Positions 1 to 7,010 of a DNA stretch of 64,000 bases are shown here, one piece after another. Each line of letters opens with the position of its first letter. The stretch's first letter is position 1. The notes under the pieces are model-generated. The model did no database searches, was not told where the DNA came from, and was given only the letters and a program-made list of their open reading frames with translations. The DNA comes from Thermoactinomyces sp. DSM 45891. Lineage in GTDB: Bacteria; Bacillota; Bacilli; Thermoactinomycetales; Thermoactinomycetaceae. The position numbers were made by a program, and so were the translations under genes. The stretch covers positions 1 through 64,000 of the forward strand of contig NZ_FPJZ01000014.1 in NCBI RefSeq assembly GCF_900119485.1, read 5' to 3'.

Positions 1-386
1 GGCCCGGTAGCCCCTGCTGGTCCGGGTGGCCCTCCTGATGGCCCTGTTGGCCCAGTGGCACCTGCCGACCCGGTAGGTCCCCTTGTCACGTCTGTGTTTA
101 ACACATTTTCTAACTTCTCATTTAGAATCCATTCTTTCTTCCCGATTACATTAATCGTGTCGCGAACGCTATTATTGATCGTAAGTAAATCGCTAATGGA
201 AGGTTGAAAGGATGTTGAGACTCCAGGGAGAGTCCCGAGAACGTATTGTAGCTTTTCTCCTTCTGCATTAATAATATGACTTAAGCCTAATTCTTCTAAG
301 GCAATCGATGATAATAGAAGATTCACTGCATCTTCTCTCGTAATGCTTATATTAGGTGAAATATTAGGGATATTCGCTTGAGACAT
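1..386 (-). CDS. Collagen-like exosporium-type protein, partial (3' end outside window)
   Basis: Reading leftward from an ATG at 386, a frame of 128 codons stays open to the window edge. The first ~95 residues are a non-repetitive head with a short 'ITREDAVNLLLSSIALEELG' segment, a type often seen at the N-terminus of Bacillales collagen-like proteins. From about codon 100 the frame becomes Gly-X-Y triplets rich in Pro, Ala and Thr (GPTGSAGATGPTGPSG and onward), the hallmark of BclA-like spore-surface filament proteins. A good ribosome binding site (AAGGAGGTA) sits just upstream. The rest of the repeat and any C-terminal trimerisation domain lie outside the window. Spore-surface location is inferred from family and the sporulating host; no sigma-K promoter was verified. 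Confidence 0.8.
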   Translation of the reverse strand, partial: MSQANIPNISPNISITREDAVNLLLSSIALEELGLSHIINAEGEKLQYVLGTLPGVSTSFQPSISDLLTINNSVRDTINVIGKKEWILNEKLENVLNTDVTRGPTGSAGATGPTGPSGGPPGPAGATG

Positions 387-668
387 GTTATACCTCCTTG
401 ATACAATATTCTTATTATAGGTATGCTGATTCTTACTGTAGGTATGCATAATTTTTGCTACGTGTAACAGTATAATTATTCAATTATCTTTAGAAGTGGT
501 ATGTAGCTGGTCTATAAGTATTCCACTCATAACGAAAAGTAAAAATTGGTATGAATAGAAAGATAAGAAGTTTTTAAGATTGTACGCATTTCTTGATTTG
601 AACGATAAATACATGGAAATAATAGGAGGTAGATTAGCATAGAGATATAAAACAATGGGGGTGGTAGA

Positions 669-749
669 GTGAGAGGATTAACAGCGATCAAGACCTTTAT
701 GGAAGTGGTTTTTAATGTGTGGATTGGAAATGAGAGAGGCGGCATCTAG
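669..749 (+). CDS. Possible 26-residue peptide
   Basis: A GTG-initiated frame of 26 codons follows a G-rich tract (GGGGGTGGTAGA) that could act as a ribosome binding site. It reads MRGLTAIKTFMEVV and then ends NVWIGNERGGI before TAG, and a T-tailed hairpin follows 24 bases later. There is no recognisable family. The position between two oppositely oriented neighbours and the downstream terminator are the only support; it may equally be non-coding. The surrounding stretch 387-881 holds nothing else I can name. Confidence 0.2.
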   Translation: MRGLTAIKTFMEVVFNVWIGNERGGI

Positions 750-772
750 ATATGGAAACATCAAAAATATGA

Positions 773-810
773 GGACGATTCTATTTTCAACATAGAGTCG
801 TCCCTTTCTT
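773..810 (+). terminator. Terminator-like hairpin
   Basis: An 11-bp inverted repeat with one mismatch (GGACGATTCTA / TAGAGTCGTCC) is followed by CTTTCTT. It could end a short transcript carrying the peptide at 669-749. Confidence 0.4.
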
Positions 811-841
811 CTATTAAATAGTCTGTTAAACAACGTTTAAA

Positions 842-890
842 AATGAATAAAACTGGATTCACTCTAGTTATTTTTTCCAGTTTATTCATC
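842..890 (-). terminator. Hairpin at the 3' end of the acetyltransferase gene
   Basis: A 14-bp perfect inverted repeat (TGAATAAAACTGGA / TCCAGTTTATTCA) overlaps the stop codon of the acetyltransferase gene. The loop contains a T-rich tract, so it can serve either strand. Confidence 0.5.
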
Positions 891-1421
891 ATTCATTCCA
901 TACTCTAATAACCAACAATCTTCATGTATACCTTCATGTAGTTCATGATTTGGTAGAAAAGATAGTTTTTTAAAACCACATTTCTCGTAACAACGAATTG
1001 CTCTTTTATTACGAGTTTGTGGATCCATTATGATGGCTTTTGCCCCTATCTCTCGAACCAGATAACCAACCATGCAGGAAACCAAACGGGTTCCTACACC
1101 TTTGTTCCAATAATCCGTTTCACCAATAAATTGATCCATCCCCCACACGTTCGGTTCTTTCGAATAGCCTGTCTTTTGCTTGTCGTGGTCGGTTAGAGGA
1201 TAGAATTGGATATAGCCAATCGGCTTGTTATCATATTCTACGATGCAATTTCTACTTGATTCATCGTGATTCAGGTATTGTTTCCGTACTTGCTCAGGAG
1301 ACTGTGGCTGATCTCTCCCTTCATAAAAATAAAGCACATCCGGATTTGTGAGCCATTTTGAGAGAATGGCTACATCATCTTCGCTAACAAGTCGTATGGT
1401 AAGGGGGCCTGATTTTATCAT
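882..1421 (-). CDS. GNAT acetyltransferase, AAC(6')-like
   Basis: A 179-residue protein of the GNAT fold. The acetyl-CoA-binding loop is visible as YWNKGVGTRLV, and the C-terminal part shows DPQTRNKRAIRCYEKCGF followed by a HEGIHEDCWLLEY end, a layout typical of aminoglycoside 6'-N-acetyltransferases and close environmental relatives. It would transfer acetyl from acetyl-CoA to an amino group of a small molecule in the cytosol. The start ATG has an upstream GGAGGAGAAAA site. It reads away from a decayed ABC-F antibiotic-resistance gene and lies near an APH-like kinase at 1982-2914, so this corner resembles a resistance neighbourhood. Substrate is inferred only from family resemblance; many chromosomal homologues have no resistance role. 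Confidence 0.8.
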   Translation of the reverse strand: MIKSGPLTIRLVSEDDVAILSKWLTNPDVLYFYEGRDQPQSPEQVRKQYLNHDESSRNCIVEYDNKPIGYIQFYPLTDHDKQKTGYSKEPNVWGMDQFIGETDYWNKGVGTRLVSCMVGYLVREIGAKAIIMDPQTRNKRAIRCYEKCGFKKLSFLPNHELHEGIHEDCWLLEYGMNDE

Positions 1422-1433
1422 TTTCTCCTCCTG

Positions 1434-1794
1434 CTACCCTAGCATTTTTTATCTGTATTTTTTAGTGAGTCAAGTATCTTTTTATATCTCTTTTCCAATG
1501 CCTCTTTTTCTTCTTCCTTTAAAGAAAGGGATAATCGGCTTATTACTTCGGTAAGATCGTATTGCAGTTGTTTCTCCCCGCCACTCAAGGAAGAGACACG
1601 TTGCCATATGTGGTCTCCGGAGAAGGATAGTGCGAATCTTCATGACCTAACATGCGCAGCAAAGTCGTTTTCCCTGCTCCATTACGCCCCACGATGCCGA
1701 TCTTCTCGCCATATTTAATCTGGAGCTTATCAATTGAAAAGAGCAAACGGTTCCCGAACCATTTTGTAACATGGTTCATCCCTAAAATGAACAT
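1434..1794 (-). pseudogene. ABC-F ATPase remnant (internally deleted, frameshifted)
   Basis: A first frame starting at the ATG at 1792-1794 (good GGAGGGGG site) encodes the N-terminal ABC-F segment with Walker A GIVGRNGAGKTTLL. It runs out at a stop after ~60 residues (…TTYGNVSLP). The next frame picks up the ABC signature VSSLSGGEKQ and then jumps straight to a charged C-terminal tail (TEVISRLSLSLKEEEKE…) ending at TAG 1434-1436. A full ABC-F protein has two ATPase domains and ~500 residues; here Walker B, the linker and the whole second domain are missing. This is a decayed gene of the ribosome-protecting Vga/Msr/VmlR-like group by architecture; the exact subgroup cannot be told. Confidence 0.75.
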
Positions 1795-1918
1795 AAAAAA
1801 TCCCCCTCCAAATAACGCCAGAGAGGGTTGAAAGGATGACAATGAATACTAGCAACAACCTTACTCTAACGTGTTTATTTGTTGTATACGTACTGATTGT
1901 TGTTTGTTCATTGGTCAC
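1795..1918 (-). promoter_or_regulatory. Leader peptide and attenuator-like hairpin upstream of ABC-F remnant
   Basis: A GTG-started short frame (GTG at 1916-1918, site AAAGGATGG just upstream) reads MTNEQTTISTYTTNKHVRVR then a hydrophobic stretch and overlaps the ABC-F start in another frame. Near its end lies a hairpin (CCCTCT … GGAGGGGG, roughly 1801-1827) followed by ATTTTTT; its 3' arm contains the ABC-F ribosome binding site. Antibiotic-inducible ABC-F genes commonly use such ribosome-sensing attenuators. Here the control region looks more intact than the gene it controlled. The function is inferred from layout. Confidence 0.45.
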
Positions 1919-1981
1919 GTACCATCCTTTCGATTAGTTAGAATGATTATACAATAGGGAAGGGGAAAAAGAAAAGGTAGT

Positions 1982-2914
1982 GTGGGAGATGATGGGGAAA
2001 TGATGATAGAGGAAGAGCATCTAGAGCAAGCAAAACAATGGATTCTACAGAAAACGAAGTCTAACGGCACAATTCCATCGTTTACTCCGTTATTAGGGGC
2101 CACTTCCTCTTCTTTATATAAAGTAACAATGGATGATGATGTATTGTATGTTCTTCGTCTATATACGAATCGAGAATGGAATAATCAAGTACCTGACCTT
2201 GCCTTACACGAAGCGAGTTCATTAGAAGGAATAAAGGGGAGCATGTTGCAAACACCTCAACTAATAGCTATAGATGAAAAGGGCAAACACACAAGATACC
2301 CTGCTGTACTGATGAGCAAAGTTCCGGGTATCCCTCAACTATTTCCGATGGATCAAGAGGCCTTGACTCAACTAGCAGAAACGTTGCTTGCTATCCACTC
2401 GATGGAGGTGGATTTACAGTGGATATACTCTTCTTATTACGAGATCGAAACACTTCAAGCACCAAAGTGGTCGTATCAGGTGGAGTTATGGGAGAAGGCG
2501 ATAGAGTACACGAAAAAGGTTCAAGCAGATCATGTGAAACAAGATGTTACCTTTATTCATCGTGACTATCATCCGATGAACGTATTATGGGAAGGAAGAA
2601 AAATCACTGGCGTTGTAGATTGGGTAAATGCTTGCATAGGTCCGCGAGGGGTAGATGTAGGTCACTGCCGATTAAACCTTGCACTCTTGTATGGAGTAGA
2701 AAAAGCGGATCAGTTCTTACTCGAATATACGAATGTAGCAGGGGATTCCTTTCACTATCACCCATACTGGGATTTGCGGATGCTTTTTGAATTCCTTCCA
2801 GGACCACCTACTGTTTATCAAGGTTGGTTAGATGTTGGTGTTACAGGGTTGACGGAGCGACTAATGAAACAACGTTTTGAAGCATATTTGCTAAGTGTCT
2901 GGGAGAGAATGTGA
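1982..2914 (+). CDS. Phosphotransferase, APH / choline-kinase fold
   Basis: A 310-residue protein with the catalytic loop FIHRDYHPMNVLWEG (about residues 197-211) and the metal-binding GVVDWVNACIGPRGVDVGH segment, both diagnostic of the aminoglycoside phosphotransferase (APH) family. It would transfer phosphate from ATP to a hydroxyl of a small molecule in the cytosol. An ATG at 2000 (MMIEEEHLEQ) is an alternative start, and the GTG at 1982 has only a weak AAAGGT site. The gene diverges from the ABC-F remnant. Substrate is unknown; homologues act on aminoglycosides, macrolides, homoserine or choline. Confidence 0.75.
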   Translation: MGDDGEMMIEEEHLEQAKQWILQKTKSNGTIPSFTPLLGATSSSLYKVTMDDDVLYVLRLYTNREWNNQVPDLALHEASSLEGIKGSMLQTPQLIAIDEKGKHTRYPAVLMSKVPGIPQLFPMDQEALTQLAETLLAIHSMEVDLQWIYSSYYEIETLQAPKWSYQVELWEKAIEYTKKVQADHVKQDVTFIHRDYHPMNVLWEGRKITGVVDWVNACIGPRGVDVGHCRLNLALLYGVEKADQFLLEYTNVAGDSFHYHPYWDLRMLFEFLPGPPTVYQGWLDVGVTGLTERLMKQRFEAYLLSVWERM

Positions 2915-3069
2915 TAGCAATCTATTCACCTTTTTTCTCCGTAGACTCTCGATGACGAATAATCATACAATCCATCCGATTCCTTCTTGCACATCTATCA
3001 AACATTTGGCAGAGTTAAAATGAATAAGAGAAATACGAAATAAACACACCAGATAAATGGGGAATCAAC

Positions 3070-3885
3070 ATGGTAGAGTTTAAGGAGATTACATCCCGAA
3101 CGATTTTAACGCTTGCCAATGGTTCGATGGATGGAAGTCGATTTACATTTACTCTAAACCCATATGTAGGCTGTGTATTTGGCTGTAAGTATTGCTATGT
3201 ACGAGAGATGCCAGCAGCGAAGTATCGAGAGGCTGAATGGGGAGAGTATGTTGATATTAAGACGAATGCAGCACAGTTGCTAGAAAAAGAGATTCAGAAA
3301 GCGAGAAAAAAGGGGACATCGGTATCGATCTTTATGAGTACAGCGACTGATCCCTATCAAGGGGTGGAAGCGAAAACAGGGTTAACGCGTTCTCTTCTCG
3401 AAGCGATGCTTTCTCAGAAGAATGAGATCGATTACTTGATGATTCATACGAGGTCACCACTGGCGAAGCGGGATATCGATCTCTTCTTGGAGTTTGAGCA
3501 GAAAATCATCGTGAGTATGACAATTGAAACGGATCTGGAGAAGGTTAGAAAGGTATTTACGCCGAGCGCTCCGCCTATTCCTGCGAGGCTAGCGACACTG
3601 CGAGAGATTACGGAAGCTGGGGTCCCAACGAGAGCTTCGATTTCGCCCATGCTCCCCTTAAGTAAACATATAGCGAGGACGTTACGAGGTGTTACAAACC
3701 ACGTGGCGCTAGATGATTTCTTTATGGGAGATGGAAGCCGTGGTAGGCGAACCGAGCGAATGAATATAAAGAAGCTTTATGAACAGCTAAACTTGTTGCA
3801 GTGGTTTGAGCGGGGAGCATATAAGAAAGTATTGGTTCTTTTAAAGGAAGAGTTTGGAGAGGTAGATGTATTTAATGAGATATAA
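3070..3885 (+). CDS. SPL-family radical SAM protein
   Basis: A 271-residue protein with the radical-SAM cluster motif GCVFGCKYCYV (Cys-X3-Cys-X2-Cys, near residues 35-45) that binds a 4Fe-4S cluster and S-adenosylmethionine. The surrounding NPYVGC, STATDPYQ and TRSPLAKRDIDLF segments match the Rv2578c/PA0069-type subgroup related to spore photoproduct lyase, not SplB itself. The ATG follows GGGGAATCAAC. It is followed by its own hairpin and separated by ~200 bases from the biosynthetic operon, so I do not include it in that cluster, although a radical-SAM role in it cannot be excluded. Reaction unknown. Confidence 0.75.
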   Translation: MVEFKEITSRTILTLANGSMDGSRFTFTLNPYVGCVFGCKYCYVREMPAAKYREAEWGEYVDIKTNAAQLLEKEIQKARKKGTSVSIFMSTATDPYQGVEAKTGLTRSLLEAMLSQKNEIDYLMIHTRSPLAKRDIDLFLEFEQKIIVSMTIETDLEKVRKVFTPSAPPIPARLATLREITEAGVPTRASISPMLPLSKHIARTLRGVTNHVALDDFFMGDGSRGRRTERMNIKKLYEQLNLLQWFERGAYKKVLVLLKEEFGEVDVFNEI

Positions 3886-3886
3886 T

Positions 3887-3932
3887 GAAGAAGCTAATTC
3901 GAGTGAGATAGGTCTATCGAATTAGCTTCTTC
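3887..3932 (+). terminator. Long hairpin after radical SAM gene
   Basis: A perfect 16-bp inverted repeat (GAAGAAGCTAATTCGA / its complement) begins one base after the stop codon. There is no long T-run, so it may be bidirectional or act partly in mRNA stability. It separates the gene from the downstream operon. Confidence 0.6.
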
Positions 3933-4030
3933 GAATCTACCACCCTTTTCTGATTGGAATAAATATTCATACATATAAATATTAATTAAAATATAATAAT
4001 ATCTTTTATCAAAAAATACAATTTAGTCTA

Positions 4031-4059
4031 TTGTGCATATTATAATTGTTATGTATACT
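4031..4059 (+). promoter_or_regulatory. Sigma-A-type promoter of the biosynthetic operon
   Basis: TTGTGC and TATACT are separated by exactly 17 bases, 40 bases upstream of the first start codon, inside a very AT-rich stretch (3936-4080). No other strong promoter was noticed before the terminator at 13977, consistent with one long transcript. Confidence 0.55.
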
Positions 4060-4098
4060 TTAATTCGTCAGTAAGAAATATTCCTGAGGAGGAGAGAT

Positions 4099-4971
4099 AT
4101 GTTATCTCTGCAAGCAACAGACTCCATGCTAAATGGACTGAAAAGTATTGATATTCACGCAAGCACTGTAGATGAATTAGTAAAGCATGGGATTACTCAT
4201 ATTTTGGACAAAGGAGATCGGGTCTCAACGAGAGCCGGAGATGCTTTGCAAGCGTATGACGTGAATTATCTCTTGCTAGACTCCAGAGATCGGGTGCATA
4301 CAGCTCGCCCTCAAGCAATCACATACTTTGCCAGAGAGTTATGTGCATACTTCCAAGGGAGTCTGAAAGTGGATAGCGGATTATCTAAAGCTTCAAAATT
4401 TTGGAACCATTTAGCGGATCCAAACGGAAATATTAATTCGAATTATGGTTACTATGTGTTTTACCAGCCTGTTCCAGATGTGAAAATTAGTAGCCAGTAT
4501 GATTGGGTTATCAAACGTCTTTGTGATAACCGAGATTCTAGACGGGCTATTATCAATATAAATCAAGGAATGCACAAGACCGCAACAAAAGATTTTCCTT
4601 GTACAGTAGCGATTAATTATTTCATCAGAGAGGGTTTTTTGTGTTCAAAAGTATTCTCTCGTAGTACAGATGTGATTACTGGATTGCCATATGATATGGG
4701 CTTCTTTTCGTTTCTAACAGAGCTTGTCTATCAAGATTTAGTAGATAGAGGCATACAAGATTTGAAGCTAGGCTATACCATGATGGCTAGTAACTTCACT
4801 CAAATCTATGATCGACATGCAGAGAAAGCGCTTGATATTTCCGATAGCTTCGTGCATCAAGAATCGGTTATGATGCCGAAAATTACAAATGCAAGTGAAG
4901 TATTGGAAGATATCTATAACGGTACTGCAAATAGTGAAGTGATGAAATGGGTTTATGAAAACGCTACGTAA
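4099..4971 (+). CDS. Thymidylate-synthase-fold enzyme, probable (d)CMP hydroxymethylase
   Basis: A 290-residue protein of the thymidylate synthase superfamily. The catalytic cysteine is Cys168 in DFPCT, the phosphate-binding arginines are in RDSRRAII (145-152) and RSTD (188-191), and the C-terminal IYDRH (236-240) aligns with the usual H-x-Y region. The key position in the GLPFN motif is Asp199 (GLPYD) in place of the Asn that reads the uracil face in true ThyA. The same Asn-to-Asp change marks phage dCMP hydroxymethylases and the CMP hydroxymethylase type (MilA of mildiomycin). I therefore infer 5-hydroxymethylation of a cytidylate with methylene-tetrahydrofolate. Ribo- or deoxy-substrate cannot be told. 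It is the first gene of the operon, with a strong GAGGAGG site. Confidence 0.8.
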   Translation: MLSLQATDSMLNGLKSIDIHASTVDELVKHGITHILDKGDRVSTRAGDALQAYDVNYLLLDSRDRVHTARPQAITYFARELCAYFQGSLKVDSGLSKASKFWNHLADPNGNINSNYGYYVFYQPVPDVKISSQYDWVIKRLCDNRDSRRAIININQGMHKTATKDFPCTVAINYFIREGFLCSKVFSRSTDVITGLPYDMGFFSFLTELVYQDLVDRGIQDLKLGYTMMASNFTQIYDRHAEKALDISDSFVHQESVMMPKITNASEVLEDIYNGTANSEVMKWVYENAT

Positions 4972-4989
4972 GCAGATGGGAGAGAAGCA

Positions 4990-5547
4990 ATGAGAATCTT
5001 ACTAACTTCAACCAATGAGGCGAAACAAAAAGCACTACAAAATATAGTCGACCGATTTTATGATCAGGCTACTATTGAAACGATTTCAGTTGATTCAGGC
5101 GTGTCTAAAACACCAACCAATGATCAAGAAGCAATCCAAGGATGTTGGAATCGAATTGATCGAGCAAAAGAGGTCAAGGGAGATTACGATGCCTATGTCT
5201 CGTTTGAAGGATTGATTTCCAATCATAAATTTGGGATGTTCTTATACGGATGGTGCTTGTTTGTTGATAGTACGAAAGACGAATACGGTTTGGGGGCTAG
5301 TTCTCAAGTAATGGTTCCTCGATTTATCAGTAGCAAAATCTCGGCTGATGTTGAATTTAGCGATGTGGTAAAAGCAGATTACCCCTCGCCACATCTTTCT
5401 AGGATGTCAGTGGTAGGAAGTAACGGTTTGTTTACGAATTTATGCTATACACGAGTTCAAGAGTTTGAGGATGCGGCTTTATGTGCGCTGGGATATCTTC
5501 ATAATCCCGCCAATGTGGGGGATCAACGCTCTGTACCCCAAAAATAA
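4990..5547 (+). CDS. YjjX/DUF84-like non-canonical nucleotide phosphatase
   Basis: A 185-residue protein beginning MRILLTSTNEAKQKALQNIV, the N-terminal motif of the inosine/xanthosine triphosphatase (YjjX, DUF84) family. The mid-region SFEGLISNHKFGMFLYGWCLFVD corresponds to the segment that carries the family's acidic residues. Such enzymes hydrolyse unusual nucleoside triphosphates to limit their incorporation into nucleic acid. It sits 18 bases after the hydroxymethylase gene, so a role in dephosphorylating a modified pyrimidine nucleotide, either as a pathway step or for self-protection, is a reasonable inference. The motif is less conserved than in housekeeping YjjX, so specificity may have shifted. 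Confidence 0.65.
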   Translation: MRILLTSTNEAKQKALQNIVDRFYDQATIETISVDSGVSKTPTNDQEAIQGCWNRIDRAKEVKGDYDAYVSFEGLISNHKFGMFLYGWCLFVDSTKDEYGLGASSQVMVPRFISSKISADVEFSDVVKADYPSPHLSRMSVVGSNGLFTNLCYTRVQEFEDAALCALGYLHNPANVGDQRSVPQK

Positions 5548-5568
5548 ACAGGCTAGGATGATCGGGAC

Positions 5569-6918
5569 ATGGATCTAGTCATCAAAAATACTCATTTTCT
5601 GGACCGTACTTTCCAGATTCGCTTTGGTTCCATCGTGGTAGAGCAGCAAAAGATAAAGCGGATTTTCTACAGTGAGTCGGAAGTGGATACCTTTTTAGCA
5701 GAGAGTGGCTTTTTAGGTAGGGTTGTTGATGGTGTGAATCTCGTATGTATTCCTGGATTGACAAATGCTCATCTGCATCCGAGTAAAGATTTATATCGAG
5801 GTCTTTTTTTAGGACAATCACTTCCTACGATTCTTTCTTTGATCCATCAGCAAAACGGTCAAGAGTCGGACGAGGACCAGTATTGGGCCTCTTTATATAG
5901 TTATAAGCGAATGATTCAAATGGGTGTGACCACAGCAGGCGTCTTTACTAGTCGATACCAACCTGACTTAAAAGCGGCAGAGGCATCCGGAATTCGTTGT
6001 TTTATAACGTATGCCGTCAATGAGAAGTGGAACGGTAATGGTGTATCGCCCCAAGTGATTTCGGATGAACAAGCATTTGAACGAGTGGAGAGCTTCTTAG
6101 CTAGTGATAGAAGTGACCGTATTTCATTGTCGATCGGGACTTCTTCTGAGTTAACTTCGTCCCCACGATTTATGAAGGAACTCTACGAAGTGGCTAAGCA
6201 AAATGAAGTATTGTTTTCGCTACATGTAAGTGAAGGTGAAACACAATCGAACAAATGTAAAGAAGTACATGGATTACACAGTGTTGAATTTCTAAACAGT
6301 CTCAATATATTGACTGAAAACACTTTGTTGATTCATGCTTCTTTTCTAACTCCAAAAGAAGTGGAGTTAGTAGCAAATTTACCTGTGAAGCTAGTAAGTT
6401 GTCCGTTAGCGAATGCTTTTGCCCAGTCCGGATTATTCGAATTACTTAAATTAAACGACGGAAAAGGTAGTATCGGACTGGGAACGGATGCGGGGATGAT
6501 TAATCCACAAAATAATTTAATGGCAGATGCACTATTTTCCTATTTTTCACAGCGTGTGATGAGTAGGGAAAGGCAAGTAGAATTCGAGAGCATTTTTAAA
6601 TTGATCACGATTGAGGGTGCTAAGGCTCTTGGTTTAGACCAGGTGGGGGTGATCGAAGAAGGCTGGAAAGCAGACTTAGCGGTATTCTCCGTTCCTGACC
6701 ATGCCCCGATTGATGAATATAATCCATTGCTTCTGATCTCAGAGGTCCTCATGACCTCGTTAGCGAGATATGTGGTGATCGGCGGTGAACTGGTCATTGA
6801 CGATTATAAGTTTAAGCCGATGGATGAAGAGTTATTAAATCAGAAATTTTACAGTATTAAATCAAGACTGGCGGCACCGCTAATGGAGCATTTGCAGGAG
6901 TTTGAGTCTGGTGAGTGA
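5569..6918 (+). CDS. Amidohydrolase, cytosine/purine deaminase-like
   Basis: A 449-residue metal-dependent amidohydrolase of the cytosine deaminase / 8-oxoguanine deaminase / TrzN-like group. Metal ligands are visible in order: HLH in TNAHLHPSKDLYRG (about residues 67-80), the His in LFSLHVSEGETQ, the His in LLIHASFLTPKE, and the Asp in GLGTDAGMINPQNN. All are present, so it should be active as a hydrolytic deaminase. Within the operon the obvious candidate substrate is a 5-hydroxymethylcytosine-type base or nucleoside, giving the uracil analogue. Homologues also deaminate purines, guanidines or S-adenosylhomocysteine, so this is inference from context. It starts 21 bases after the previous gene. 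Confidence 0.75.
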   Translation: MDLVIKNTHFLDRTFQIRFGSIVVEQQKIKRIFYSESEVDTFLAESGFLGRVVDGVNLVCIPGLTNAHLHPSKDLYRGLFLGQSLPTILSLIHQQNGQESDEDQYWASLYSYKRMIQMGVTTAGVFTSRYQPDLKAAEASGIRCFITYAVNEKWNGNGVSPQVISDEQAFERVESFLASDRSDRISLSIGTSSELTSSPRFMKELYEVAKQNEVLFSLHVSEGETQSNKCKEVHGLHSVEFLNSLNILTENTLLIHASFLTPKEVELVANLPVKLVSCPLANAFAQSGLFELLKLNDGKGSIGLGTDAGMINPQNNLMADALFSYFSQRVMSRERQVEFESIFKLITIEGAKALGLDQVGVIEEGWKADLAVFSVPDHAPIDEYNPLLLISEVLMTSLARYVVIGGELVIDDYKFKPMDEELLNQKFYSIKSRLAAPLMEHLQEFESGE

Positions 6919-7010
6919 GTAGTTGTGACAGTAATAGGATGGCAGTAATACTTTCATTACTTTCATGCAGGTCTAAATCAAGTATTACATGAGTAAGGGA
7001 GTCGAGTACA

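Noticed and set aside
1..110. GC-rich periodic sequence that might be a CRISPR or tandem repeat
   Set aside because: It is a coding collagen-type Gly-X-Y run in one frame, without spacers.
3070..3885. Spore photoproduct lyase SplB
   Set aside because: The protein is shorter and matches the Rv2578c-type subgroup better than SplB.
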